This document shows positions 17,707 through 26,186 of a DNA stretch of 38,612 nucleotides, piece after piece. Under the pieces are notes generated by a model. That model had not been told where the DNA came from. It did no database searches and was given only the letters and a program-made list of their open reading frames with translations. Each line of letters opens with the position of its first letter. Position 1 is the first letter of the stretch. The stretch is from contig NZ_VLTK01000021.1 in assembly GCF_007558825.1 (NCBI RefSeq), forward strand, positions 1 through 38,612, written 5' to 3'. The stretch is from Brevibacterium aurantiacum (lineage in GTDB: Bacteria; Actinomycetota; Actinomycetes; Actinomycetales; Brevibacteriaceae). The translations under genes were made by a program, and so were the position numbers.

Positions 17707-18036
17707 TTAGCCCTCACGGATGGTCATTTTGGCAAGCTTGTTTCCATTGACCTCGAAGATAAACATCGATCGACCGTTGGCGTGATTCGATCTCCAGTCG
17801 CCGACAACCGTGACTAGATTGCCAGCAACCGAAGCCTCTTCGATAGCCAGAGTGCCTTGAGAACCGATGAATTCCTGATCGCTCCAGGCTTTGATCTCTT
17901 CCTGGCCGGTGAAGTTGCGACCCCAGTCATCGACAACACCGTTGGGGGTGAAGGCGTCGAGGAAGGCCTCGTCATCGTGGGCATTGACTCGATCGATGAA
18001 CGATGCAACAGGTTCGGGAACAGTGAGTGTTGGCAT
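17707..18036 (-). CDS. NTF2-like / SnoaL-like protein
   Basis: A 109-aa cytoplasmic protein with the cone-fold pattern: an N-terminal helix with VASFIDRVNAHDDEAFLDAF, FTPNGVVDDWG, TGQEEIKAWSDQEF and C-terminal strands. Such proteins bind or transform small hydrophobic compounds, or act as accessory subunits. The ATG at 18036 has AAGGAGAT before it; the open frame upstream of it is not coding. It starts 40 nt after the SDR stop, so the pair likely form one operon acting on the same unknown substrate. Confidence 0.8.
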   Translation of the reverse strand: MPTLTVPEPVASFIDRVNAHDDEAFLDAFTPNGVVDDWGRNFTGQEEIKAWSDQEFIGSQGTLAIEEASVAGNLVTVVGDWRSNHANGRSMFIFEVNGNKLAKMTIREG

Positions 18037-18076
18037 AAGAACAATCTCCTTGTCCTGACTCGGATGGGCAATTGGA

Positions 18077-18832
18077 CTAACGGGTTGTGTATCCACCGTT
18101 AGCGAAGATCGTCTGTCCAGTGATCCACCAGCCCTCAGAAGCGAGGAAACGCACTATTGGGGCGATATCCTCAATCTGGGTGAGTTGATTGCCCATAGCC
18201 TGAGACTTGTGGAAATCTACACGTTCTGGGGTCTCTTGGCCGTAGAAGAACGGGGTATCCATTGGGCCGGGAGCAATTGCGGTCACCGAGATGCCGCGGT
18301 CGGCATATTCCTTTGCAGCCGCACGAGTGAAATGCTCTACGGGGCTCTTGCCGCCAGCGTAGGTCGAGTAGCCATCGGTGAATGCCGCAAGCAAAGCCGT
18401 GACAATCGTGATAATTTTGCCACCCTCAGCAAGGTGAGTGCCAGCTTCCTTGATGAAAAAATACGCCGATTTAGCGTTGATATCGAACATCGAGTCGTAT
18501 TCGTCTTCGGTCGTCTCAACTATCGGCTTGCGAAGGACTTTTCCGACAGTATTGACTGCAACATCAATCTTTCCAATTGCGGACTCAGCTTCGTCGAACA
18601 AGCGTGTGACGTTAGCTGGTACAGTCAGATCTCCCTGGACGATTGCACCTTTGACTCCTGCAGCTTCCACCTCGGCCAGAGTGGTTTGGGCATCAGTCTT
18701 CGTAGCGTCCGAGTTGAAGTGAATGACGACATTCGCTCCAGAATTTGCGACTTGGCGGGCGATGAGTCCTCCAAGGTTCTTTGCCCCGCCTGCGATGAGA
18801 ACATTTTTGCCTGAGAGCGTGCGCTGTGCCAT
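18077..18832 (-). CDS. SDR family oxidoreductase
   Basis: 251 aa, a normal classical SDR length. The cofactor motif is IAGGAKNLGGLIA (a GxxxGxG variant), the active-site tyrosine and lysine are in YSTYAGGKSPVEHFT, and IAPGPMDTPFF and WITGQTIFANGGYTT complete the fold. The usual NNAG is NTVGK here. A GGAGG site precedes the ATG. It is divergent from a TetR regulator with a palindrome between them, so it is probably repressed by that protein. The natural substrate is unknown. Confidence 0.9.
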   Translation of the reverse strand: MAQRTLSGKNVLIAGGAKNLGGLIARQVANSGANVVIHFNSDATKTDAQTTLAEVEAAGVKGAIVQGDLTVPANVTRLFDEAESAIGKIDVAVNTVGKVLRKPIVETTEDEYDSMFDINAKSAYFFIKEAGTHLAEGGKIITIVTALLAAFTDGYSTYAGGKSPVEHFTRAAAKEYADRGISVTAIAPGPMDTPFFYGQETPERVDFHKSQAMGNQLTQIEDIAPIVRFLASEGWWITGQTIFANGGYTTR

Positions 18833-18855
18833 GTACTTACCTCCATGTCTGCGTT

Positions 18856-18880
18856 ATGTATCGCTGTAGCGTCGATACAT
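18856..18880. promoter_or_regulatory. probable TetR operator
   Basis: ATGTATCG (18856-18863) and CGATACAT (18873-18880) form a perfect inverted repeat with a 9-nt spacer, midway between the divergent SDR and TetR genes. Position and symmetry fit an operator for the adjacent TetR protein. Confidence 0.65.
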
Positions 18881-18896
18881 GCGTTAGTGTAACAGT

Positions 18897-19583
18897 ATGA
18901 CAGAGCGCTTGGGAAGCGATACACGTGAGAGGCTGATTGCTGCCGCTGCCGACCTGATAGCTGCCAGTCCGGGTGAAGATTTCTCTCTACGTGCCGTGTG
19001 CGAGGCCGTTGGTGTGAAAATGCCGACCCTGTATCACTTTTTCGGGTCCAAACAAGGCCTCATCGAGGCCGTGATCGAGCATGGCTTCGACCTCTACATA
19101 GGCAGAAAAAGCCAAATGGAAGTCTCGGGAGACCCAATTCAAGACATCCGTTCTGGTTGGGATGCTCACGTTATGTTCGGACTCGCCAATCCGGGTTTTT
19201 ACACCCTCATGTACGGGAAAGTCCGTCCTGGCTACTTTCCGGCGGCGCAGGCACGCGCCAGCAGGCTTCTGCGCGCACTCACCCACCGCGCATCGAAAGA
19301 GGATAGGCTGGTAGTGTCTCCTGACCAGGCTGCATCTCATGTTCTCGTAACGAATATCGGGGTCACGCTTCGCCAGATTGTCCTTGCCGAACCCGACCCC
19401 GAGCTGTCTCGTGCGGTGAGAGAAGGGACTCTCGCCGCAATTACTGGGACCGGACCCTCGCGAGGGGCCTCGGTTGCAGATGTCATTGAATTGGCGGCCG
19501 CGCAGGCTCAGACGCTTGGGCCGAGTGAGACACAGCTACTCATCGAATGGTTACGGAAGCTAGAAGAATCAAACGTTAGCTGA
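18897..19583 (+). CDS. TetR/AcrR family transcriptional regulator
   Basis: 228 aa. The N-terminal helix-turn-helix covers about residues 8-58 (TRERLIAAAADLIA, FSLRAVCEAVGVKMPTLYHFFGSKQGLIEAV). The C-terminal domain is the divergent ligand pocket. No ribosome site precedes the ATG, and a -10-like TTAGTGT ends 6 nt before it, so translation may be leaderless. It is divergent from the SDR gene and likely represses it and itself through the palindrome at 18856-18880. Confidence 0.9.
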   Translation: MTERLGSDTRERLIAAAADLIAASPGEDFSLRAVCEAVGVKMPTLYHFFGSKQGLIEAVIEHGFDLYIGRKSQMEVSGDPIQDIRSGWDAHVMFGLANPGFYTLMYGKVRPGYFPAAQARASRLLRALTHRASKEDRLVVSPDQAASHVLVTNIGVTLRQIVLAEPDPELSRAVREGTLAAITGTGPSRGASVADVIELAAAQAQTLGPSETQLLIEWLRKLEESNVS

Positions 19584-20076
19584 GTGGACTTCATGACTCA
19601 CGAACTTCCGCAACACAGTTGACGCTGCCATTAGGAAGACAGCGGCAGGATTTACAAGGAAATCATCAGCGAGACTGCTGCAAAGGTGGATACTGGAAAC
19701 GAGACACACCGATGGCAGCTAGAACTGACATCAGTTCAGAGACAATCATTATTCCTCCCAGAATTACATCACTGTCGCAAACCGTGGGTTGGCCGCGGCT
19801 AAAGACACGAGTACAAATGCCGAATCCCTGATAGATACACACGTTGGCGACGCTTTGGCCGACTCGTCACACGTCAGCAGCCGACGTCGATACTTGCGGC
19901 ACCATTTTTGGGTACCGCGCCGGTCAGGCAGATACCGCAATATCCATCGAGCCACGCGGCAGTTCGCCGATCAACCTCAGCTGAACAGTGCTGTGACCAG
20001 CATGATAGATGGTGAGAAATCAACCGCGGCTCCCCTCCACATCCATTCGCGTATAGCCCTCGCCAGCTTTGGCTCC
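19584..20076. other. intergenic, no gene seen
   Basis: Nearly 500 bases with overlapping short frames on both strands, none recognisable. It may be decayed coding DNA. Confidence 0.4.
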
Positions 20077-20676
20077 TCATGCAGTGATGAGTGTCGCGCT
20101 AGCGATGAGCGGGGCAACAGTCACTGCGAGGATGAACGCTCGCTCGCTGATCCCAAATGTGTATCTGCGCAACGCCGGTAGGATCAATGAAACGACAAAC
20201 ACGAAGAGCGCAGCTCCCGCACAAAAATTCAGAATATCCAGAATATCTGCGCTGAGTCCCTCCAATAGATGAGCGAGCGGCCCAATAGTCGAATAGGCGA
20301 TCGTGAACCATGCGATGGCAAGCAGAAAATGCAACCGTCCCCGTAACGTCACAGATGTACCAGTCCGATCAGTGGGGACATAAGGCATCACCGCTAGTAC
20401 CAAGCCGAGCACGATCAACCAAAAGCCGAGTTGACTGGGTCCACTGGTAGTGGGCGGCCTGAGCAGAACGGCCGCGCCCAGAGCAATCCAGGCTGCTGCC
20501 GCCGTCCTTGAAGCTGCAGAGGAGAGGGACCTCGTTCGTGGTGAGTCCGAAACAGCGTAATCACTGACAGTGTCCCGCACGGGGTTGATTCCACTCGGAA
20601 TCAGATGCAGTGCCAGTAGCAATAGAATGCGAATCGCGAAGAGAACACTTGCGACGATGAACAGCAGGTGAGTCAT
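20077..20676 (-). CDS. DUF998-like integral membrane protein
   Basis: 199 aa with about six hydrophobic helices and the family-like motif NPVRDTVSDYAVSD near residue 30. The function of the family is unknown. AAGGAC precedes the ATG. Its promoter carries a 19-bp spacer with a dyad, the hallmark of MerR-controlled genes, and the divergent neighbour is a MerR regulator. It is therefore likely to be induced by whatever that regulator senses. Confidence 0.75.
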   Translation of the reverse strand: MTHLLFIVASVLFAIRILLLLALHLIPSGINPVRDTVSDYAVSDSPRTRSLSSAASRTAAAAWIALGAAVLLRPPTTSGPSQLGFWLIVLGLVLAVMPYVPTDRTGTSVTLRGRLHFLLAIAWFTIAYSTIGPLAHLLEGLSADILDILNFCAGAALFVFVVSLILPALRRYTFGISERAFILAVTVAPLIASATLITA

Positions 20677-20715
20677 ATGTTTGTCCTTTTACATGCCGAA
20701 GTCGATGACCATTGA

Positions 20716-20746
20716 ACACTAGAGCTTTAAGTAACTTGAAGGTCAA
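20716..20746 (-). promoter_or_regulatory. MerR-type promoter with 19-bp spacer
   Basis: Minus strand: -35 TTGACC (20741-20746), -10 TAGTGT (20716-20721) and exactly 19 bp between. The spacer contains the dyad CTTTAAGT-A-ACTTGAAG (20725-20741, plus-strand reading). This over-long spacer needs MerR-type DNA distortion to be active. It directs transcription of the DUF998-like gene. Confidence 0.7.
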
Positions 20747-20755
20747 GGAGAGAAC

Positions 20756-21112
20756 ATGAGAATAAGCGAACTCGCGCGGCTCACTGGCCTCGCCCCGTCA
20801 GCAATCCGCTATTACGAGCAGCAAGACATGTTCAGCACGGGTCAAATCCTGCGACAGTCAAACGGATATCGGGACTACACCTCAGGCGCCCAACGCCGGC
20901 TAGAACTAATCCTCGCGGGACGCGTGGCCGGATTCTCACTTGTCCAAATGCGCGAGAGGATGCGGGACTGGGACGAAATGACTGCTGAGCAACGCGTCGT
21001 GCTCCTTGAAAAACAGCTCGAAGTCATCGAAGAGCGGATCGCCGATCTTCAGCGTGGCCGAGCAACGGTTTGCAAGGCGATTACCGAACTCGAGACCCGG
21101 CGGTTTGGCTGA
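20756..21112 (+). CDS. MerR family transcriptional regulator
   Basis: 118 aa. An N-terminal winged helix (MRISELARLTGLAPSAIRYYE, then a GYRDY wing) is followed by a dimerising coiled coil (about 75-112). The C-terminal effector domain is very short and has no cysteine pair or metal site, unlike MerR, CueR or SoxR. It may sense a stress signal directly, as short AdhR-like members do. GGAGAG precedes the ATG. It probably controls the divergent DUF998-like gene through the shared promoter. Confidence 0.9.
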   Translation: MRISELARLTGLAPSAIRYYEQQDMFSTGQILRQSNGYRDYTSGAQRRLELILAGRVAGFSLVQMRERMRDWDEMTAEQRVVLLEKQLEVIEERIADLQRGRATVCKAITELETRRFG

Positions 21113-21529
21113 ACAATATCGGTAGACAGCCGCTGCCTGCCCGCGTGCTCCCGAGCACCTCAGTACATTCCCCTTCTCTGACCCTTACGGATGCGCCCCG
21201 CAATCAGGAGAAGGATCATTGGACGAACACCGTAGAGAACGTCGGCTTCGAAGAGGAAAACAACAACCGAGAGAATCCCCGGTTCCGCCCTCTTCCTCGC
21301 CGGAACATTCCGGCCCTACCGAAGAATCCCATTGAGAACAAACGCAGTACAGCGACCATAGTCTACCCGAGGCAGCCGACCCGGATGTTTGAGGACAACA
21401 GCATTGTCGAGAACCAAGCCGTGAAAGTCCTCCGGCGTCAATGCCGCATCCAGGACACCGGCCGTGCGCCCCTTGGCAACTAAGTCGTTATGGAAGTTTC
21501 CACCAGCGTGGGAAAGGGCCATGAGCCCA

Positions 21530-21760
21530 TCAGATCCCACTCGTCGGCAACAAACGGATTCAGAACGCGTTTTTCCACTAGGGGTGGGTCGCATCGTGAC
21601 ATGGTCCGCTGTTGCAGGCGTACTACGAACGGAAACGCGTTGAGAGTAAGCGTCATAATACGGCGGCGATGTGTCTGGCGAGGCGTCGGTTGAATGTATA
21701 GTTCGCGAAGGTCACCGGCGGGGGTCTTATACGCGGCGAAGACTCCAGCCGCTCCTTGAC
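21530..21760 (+). pseudogene. IS110 family transposase C-terminal remnant (second copy)
   Basis: The plus strand shows, across frame changes, NKRIQNAFF followed by AYYERKRVESKRHN, AAMCLARRRLNV and IFAKV, which is the same C-terminal block as the IS110 remnant at 14340-14803 but divergent from it. The N-terminal domain and ends are not recognisable. The 400 bases before it (21113-21529) show no gene. Confidence 0.65.
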
Positions 21761-21791
21761 AACGAAAATGACGGCGCGAGAAGCCTAGCGC

Positions 21792-22796
21792 TCAGGTTCT
21801 AGGAGTGGCTGCCTCCGTTCCCTGACGAGTAGCGAACTGCAGGCGATAGGCGCGAGGCGAAAGCCCGGTGACACGTTTGAAGACTGCCCTGAGATTCGCG
21901 GCGGACCCAAGGCCGCTTTGGTGGGCTGTGTCCTCGGTGCTCGCGGTGGTCTCCTCGAGAAGTCTTCGAGCGAACCGGACTCGCTCCTGAGTGAGCCAGG
22001 CTGACGGCGTCAGGCCGATCTCCCGCTGGAAGCGTCGATGCAGCGTGGCAGGGCTGACGTGCATCTGCCGGGCCATCTCTGTGACCGTGAGCCGATGGTC
22101 GAGTCGCTCGCGCGCCCAGTCGAGGAGCACTCCAAGGTCTCCTACGTCGGTGGACGGCACAGGACGGTCGACGAACTGCTTCTGACCGCCGGCGCGGAAG
22201 CCGGAGAACACAAGCCTCCGGCTCACCGCATTCGCGACCTCCGCGCCGTGATCGACCCGCACGACGTGTAGTGCGAGGTCAAGCGCGGCAGCGCCGCCGG
22301 CAGACGTCATGACGTCGCCCTGATCTACAAACAGCACGTCGGGGCGAACCTCGATGTTCGGAAAGCGGGTCGAGAACTCCTCGAGCAGCTGCCAATGCAC
22401 AGTGGCGGCCCTCCCGTGGAGCACGCCGGCTTCGGCAAGCGTAAACGCGCCGGTACACATCCCGATCAGGCGTGCACCGCGCGCGTGCGCCGCACCGATG
22501 GCGTCAAGGACCAGCCGGTTGGTCGGGTTGTGGACGTCGGGCCGGTTCGGGACGACGATCGTGTCCGCCGCATCAAGCGCGTCGAGACTCGCGCCGCCGA
22601 CGAGGCCGAAGAGGCCATCGCGCATACTGACGCGGGGAGGGCCCGTGACGACAGTCGCCTCATAGATTTCGCGCCCGAGGTCCGCAGTCCGCTTCGCACC
22701 GAACACCTCACAGGCGCAGGCGAGCTCGAAAGGGTTGGAACCATCGTCGGCGATGATCGCGACCTGATGAGGTGATTGCGAGGATCCTTGCGTCAT
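21792..22796 (-). CDS. GlxA-type regulator: DJ-1/PfpI domain plus AraC helix-turn-helix
   Basis: 334 aa. The N-terminal DJ-1/PfpI (class I amidotransferase-like) domain spans about 10-185, with LIGMCTGAFTLAEAG around the nucleophile-elbow cysteine and the later DVMTSAGGAAALDL. The C-terminal AraC domain spans about 225-325, with VTEMARQMHVSPATLHRRFQ and TGLSPRAYRLQF. Such proteins (GlxA/FtrA/ArgR-like) control catabolic genes. No ribosome site is visible before the ATG. It is divergent from a small cupin protein 51 nt away, its most likely target. Confidence 0.92.
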   Translation of the reverse strand: MTQGSSQSPHQVAIIADDGSNPFELACACEVFGAKRTADLGREIYEATVVTGPPRVSMRDGLFGLVGGASLDALDAADTIVVPNRPDVHNPTNRLVLDAIGAAHARGARLIGMCTGAFTLAEAGVLHGRAATVHWQLLEEFSTRFPNIEVRPDVLFVDQGDVMTSAGGAAALDLALHVVRVDHGAEVANAVSRRLVFSGFRAGGQKQFVDRPVPSTDVGDLGVLLDWARERLDHRLTVTEMARQMHVSPATLHRRFQREIGLTPSAWLTQERVRFARRLLEETTASTEDTAHQSGLGSAANLRAVFKRVTGLSPRAYRLQFATRQGTEAATPRT

Positions 22797-22847
22797 TTGC
22801 CAGTTCTATCATGGACGAGGGCGGCAGGATGGTGTGAGGATCGAAGT

Positions 22848-23204
22848 ATGGAAAAACGCAATGTATTCGACGAGGCCGCCTCGTTGACGGAATTTTGGTC
22901 GCAGCGCACACTACAGGAGTCAAACGGAACGCTTCTGAAGGTTGCCAAGGGCCTTGATTCGACGCGGTGGCACAGCCATGATGATCAGGACGAGACATTC
23001 CTGCTGCTCTCGGGTCGACTGGTTGTCCAACTCCGCGATGGCGATGTCGAACTGAACCCTGGCGATTTGTTGACCGTGCCTCAGGGGGTGGAGCACTGTC
23101 CAGTCGCTCCTGAGGAGGCGCGGTTCTTGATTTTGGGCAAGACGGTCACTTCGAACACTGCCGGCGGCAAGCCCGAATGGAGTCATGCCGAAGGCTCCTT
23201 GTGA
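22848..23204 (+). CDS. small cupin-domain protein
   Basis: 118 aa. The single cupin barrel contains RWHSHDDQDETFLLLSG (cupin motif 1, with H-x-H-x4-E-type metal ligands) and LNPGDLLTVPQGVEHCP (motif 2, with the final His). It is therefore likely a metal-binding enzyme or sensor. Its reaction cannot be told from sequence. The ATG at 22848 has GAGGA upstream; the longer frame would run into the divergent gene. It pairs with the GlxA-type regulator. Confidence 0.85.
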   Translation: MEKRNVFDEAASLTEFWSQRTLQESNGTLLKVAKGLDSTRWHSHDDQDETFLLLSGRLVVQLRDGDVELNPGDLLTVPQGVEHCPVAPEEARFLILGKTVTSNTAGGKPEWSHAEGSL

Positions 23205-23843
23205 CCGCCCCCGGTCAGGCTGATTGATGGAGCAACTTGCGGCAAGGCCCTGCATCACGGGGGCAATGGGACTCGCAGAGGTAGAACTGCTCTTGCTAAA
23301 CGTGTGTGCAACGCGTTTACTGATGCGCAATTTGTCTATCATCGGGAGCCCGCTCCGAAACAGCGTTCAAGGTTTGTCGGCGTTTGAGCTATTTATGCTG
23401 GTGCGGCGGCCATTCGGCCGTGCTGCTGCCTAGCGCAAGGGTGCTGTGCTAGCTGCTTGGCCAGGTGCGCACCATGCGCATGTGCTTTTCATTCCTCATT
23501 GAACCAGACAGTTCCTCCGCAAGCGCCCTCCACGGTAATGGCATCTTCGACCTCTTGGGCATTCCATTTCCGAACCGCAGCAAAGACGGGTCCCGGTGTG
23601 GGTTCTGGGCCCAGAACATTGAGCGCTCGGAATTCGAGATGAGGCAGGTTGAAATGCGGCAGAAACTATCGACCGTCCTTCGTCTCTCACTAATGTGTGT
23701 AGGCGACCATGTGTTCGACATGGGGCGACACGGAAATCGGGTGGTGGTCGCCATCCTCGTGCTCTCCTCACTTAAGTCATGTCTACGCGGCAAAGCGCGG
23801 CTACCGCAACGCACGAAAGTCGACCCGTCCCACCGAGTCCAAG
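23205..23843. other. mostly non-coding stretch with one orphan fragment
   Basis: Apart from the fragment at 23489-23665, I see only shadow frames. Several frames are open at once, which reflects base composition rather than coding. Confidence 0.35.
23489..23665 (-). pseudogene. C-terminal fragment of an unrecognised protein
   Basis: A 58-codon minus-strand frame has protein-like content (FNLPHLEFRALNVLGPEPTP, then FAAVRKWNAQEVEDAI and a C-terminal CGGTVWFNEE). Stops lie immediately upstream, and there is no start codon with a ribosome site. It looks like the tail of a truncated gene. The family is not known to me. Confidence 0.35.
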
Positions 23844-24401
23844 TTATGCCGACCGCAGGTACCCGTCGAGGCGATCTTCGACAGCGCGCATTGAAGTTAA
23901 GGTCAGGGGCCTGCCGAGGTAGCTGGTAACCCAACGGCCGCGAGCGTGAACGCTCGCCTGGTCACGGGAATCGCCGGGTTGTTTGACGTCCGTGACTACG
24001 CTATTTCCGGTGCGCGCTACCTCGGCCACAGCAACGGTGATCGCGCCCACAGCAGGGGCGTCTTGACCCGGGTCGGCACAGATGGTCAGCTGCAGGATAT
24101 ACCGCATCTGGCCGGCCTCGACGCGGCGGAACACGTGCTCGCCTCGAGCAAGCGCGAAGTCACTGAAGGGCAAGAGCGGCCCCAGCCCTCGTAGGCGCTC
24201 GGCGTCATCGGGCGGGAATTCTTCGAAGTAGGCGTAGTCATGTTCCTGTGCCCATGCGGGAAACTCTGCGACCTGCTGGGCCTGCGCCATGAGCTGCCGG
24301 CGAAACTTCCGACGCATCACCTGATATGCGATCGCGATTCCGGTGACGACGATGACACCGACAGAGACGATGATCCCGATAACTGCCCACATCCACGACA
24401 T
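23844..24401 (-). CDS. hypothetical single-pass membrane protein
   Basis: 185 aa. One N-terminal membrane helix (AVIGIIVSVGVIVVTGIAIA) is followed by basic residues (RRKFRRQ) and a soluble domain of about 150 aa, expected in the cytoplasm by the positive-inside rule. The soluble part has an EFPPDDAERLRGLGPLLPF segment. I do not recognise the family. Codon use and length favour a real gene. Confidence 0.6.
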   Translation of the reverse strand: MSWMWAVIGIIVSVGVIVVTGIAIAYQVMRRKFRRQLMAQAQQVAEFPAWAQEHDYAYFEEFPPDDAERLRGLGPLLPFSDFALARGEHVFRRVEAGQMRYILQLTICADPGQDAPAVGAITVAVAEVARTGNSVVTDVKQPGDSRDQASVHARGRWVTSYLGRPLTLTSMRAVEDRLDGYLRSA

Positions 24402-24522
24402 TCGTCCAGGCTATCGACCCCGACGCAGAATTACACGCTGATATGGCTCGAGTGGTCGGCATCAATGATGTGACTCCACTCTTGAAGCGCTCGTGGGTCG
24501 GAACATCGCTTCGCTCCGAGAT

Positions 24523-24828
24523 CTATGTGGCATCTGCACCGCTGGTGCGCGCCTCTCTCCTCGCACGGATCTCGACAACGATAAGGAGCACATTAAATGC
24601 CGCGATAAGCCCACAGATAACGGCGAAGACCCAAAACACGACCGTGAGCCGACCAACAGATTCCATTTGAAGCACCGCTATCGACACTCCAAACAACCCG
24701 ATCGCGCCGAGTGCTGTGCCAACCGCCGCCAGAACATGCGGGACCAGGTTGAGTCTCCATGTCCGCGTCCCCGGATCGTCAACGATTGGATCCGCAGTCG
24801 TAGCGCGTCGCTTTCGCTGGTGTGGCAT
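24523..24828 (-). CDS. hypothetical two-helix membrane protein
   Basis: About 101 aa from the ATG at 24828 (an upstream start at 24918 is possible). Two hydrophobic helices (VLAAVGTALGAIGLFGVSIAVL and VVFWVFAVICGLIAAFNVLLIVVE) are flanked by basic termini. No family is recognised. It lies near other small membrane proteins on the same strand. Confidence 0.5.
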   Translation of the reverse strand: MPHQRKRRATTADPIVDDPGTRTWRLNLVPHVLAAVGTALGAIGLFGVSIAVLQMESVGRLTVVFWVFAVICGLIAAFNVLLIVVEIRARREARTSGADAT

Positions 24829-24930
24829 TCGGGAACTCTTTCGGGGCCGACTCAGGTGGACTGGGTCGAACCAGTCTACTCGCGTGGTTGCCCGGTGATC
24901 AGTCAAAACGGGTGCCATTGCTCGCGCCAG

Positions 24931-25191
24931 TTATAGCGCTTCTGCGCACCCATTACTATCTATTGTCTGCCGTTGCCTCATTTGGGTAGCAATCCATCCG
25001 GTGAGAAGCAGAGCAATTACAGCGGGGATGAGCGCCCAGACGGTGAGATCAGTAGCAGCGATCCCGGCAGTGAGCAGCGCGCCACCGAGGGCGGCAACCA
25101 CTGCCGAGCCGTCGGTAACATTCCGAGACGAGCCGAGAAGTGATTGCGGAGAAACCTCACACGCGGCTACCTTCCGACAAACCACGCACAA
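24931..25191 (-). CDS. hypothetical small membrane protein
   Basis: 86 aa at most, with two hydrophobic stretches (VVAALGGALLTAGIAA and WALIPAVIALLLTGWIA). The true start is unclear. No family was recognised, and it could be spurious. The following 224 bases to the ABC permease show no gene. Confidence 0.35.
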   Translation of the reverse strand: MCVVCRKVAACEVSPQSLLGSSRNVTDGSAVVAALGGALLTAGIAATDLTVWALIPAVIALLLTGWIATQMRQRQTIDSNGCAEAL

Positions 25192-25415
25192 GTCTCAGCG
25201 CTAGAGATTCATCCGTAATCGCCATGACCCGTTAGATCGTGCCGGCGAGCCAAAAGTCAAACCCGAATCGGCAATTGTCTGCATTTGAACGAGACGGACA
25301 AGTCTGGCACTCAAACCCGGTTTGCTCGACAATTGACCTGAATTGATTCCTGATGAGCGGCCCAGAGATGTAACAGTAGAGGCTGTCCCGGTTGTGCTCT
25401 ACTGTCGATCGCGGA

Positions 25416-26186
25416 TCAGCGGATCTTTCGTCGGTAGAGGACGATCGCGAACGCGTAGGCTGCCATGAGGATGCCGACGAGCCAGGCCAGAGCGATCCAG
25501 ATGTCGCTGCCGACCGGTTGCTGGGCGAAGAGCGCCCGGATCGTGTTCACGATGGACGTGATTGGCTGGTTCTCGGCGAACCAAGCGACAGCTCCGGGCA
25601 TTGAAGCGGTCGGTACAAAGGCCGAACTGATGAACGGCAGGAAGATCAGCGGATAGCTCAGCGCGCTGGCTCCGTCGACGGTCTTGGCAGTCAGCCCGGC
25701 GATCACCGCAATCCAGGTCAGGGCGAGGGTTGTGAGCACCAATATGCCCACTACCGCGAGCCAGATTCCAATCGGTGCGCCTGTTCGGAATCCCATGACT
25801 AGCGCGACGCCGATGACGATGGCGATGGCGACCGAGACCAGGTTTGAGACCAGGGAGGTGAGGACGTGGCCCCAGAGAACGCTGGAGCGGGCGATGGGCA
25901 TGGATTGGAAGCGTTCGAAAATGCCGCCTTGCATGTCCAGAAAGAGTCGGTAGGCAGTGTAGGCGATGCCGGAGGCGATAGTGATCAGCAGGATTCCGGC
26001 CAGAAGATAGTTGACGTAGGATTGCTGGCTGCCGGTGTTGATTGCGCCGCCGAGAACGGAGGTGAACAGCAACATCAGCGCGATCGGAATGACCGCAGTG
26101 GTGATGATCGTATCCGGGCTACGGAGGATGTGGCGCAGCGAGCGTCCAGTCAGGACGCCGGTGTCCGCCAGAACATGGGTGGCCAT
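25416..26186 (-). CDS. ABC-2 type (DrrB-like) exporter permease
   Basis: 256 aa with six predicted membrane helices. The first half contains SRQSLRHILRSPDT-like cytoplasmic entry (read here as GRSLRHILRSPD) and SGIAYTAYRLFLDMQGGIFERF. The second half has the ABC-2 signature LPFISSAFVPTASMPGAVAWFAENQP. The ATG overlaps the ATPase stop by one base (TGATG). With the upstream ATPase it should form a drug or lipid exporter; the substrate is unknown. Confidence 0.92.
   Translation of the reverse strand: MATHVLADTGVLTGRSLRHILRSPDTIITTAVIPIALMLLFTSVLGGAINTGSQQSYVNYLLAGILLITIASGIAYTAYRLFLDMQGGIFERFQSMPIARSSVLWGHVLTSLVSNLVSVAIAIVIGVALVMGFRTGAPIGIWLAVVGILVLTTLALTWIAVIAGLTAKTVDGASALSYPLIFLPFISSAFVPTASMPGAVAWFAENQPITSIVNTIRALFAQQPVGSDIWIALAWLVGILMAAYAFAIVLYRRKIR

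Noticed and set aside
23449..23934. Long overlapping frames on both strands
   Set aside because: They are rich in Arg and Ser, contradict each other and overlap the 185-aa membrane protein gene.
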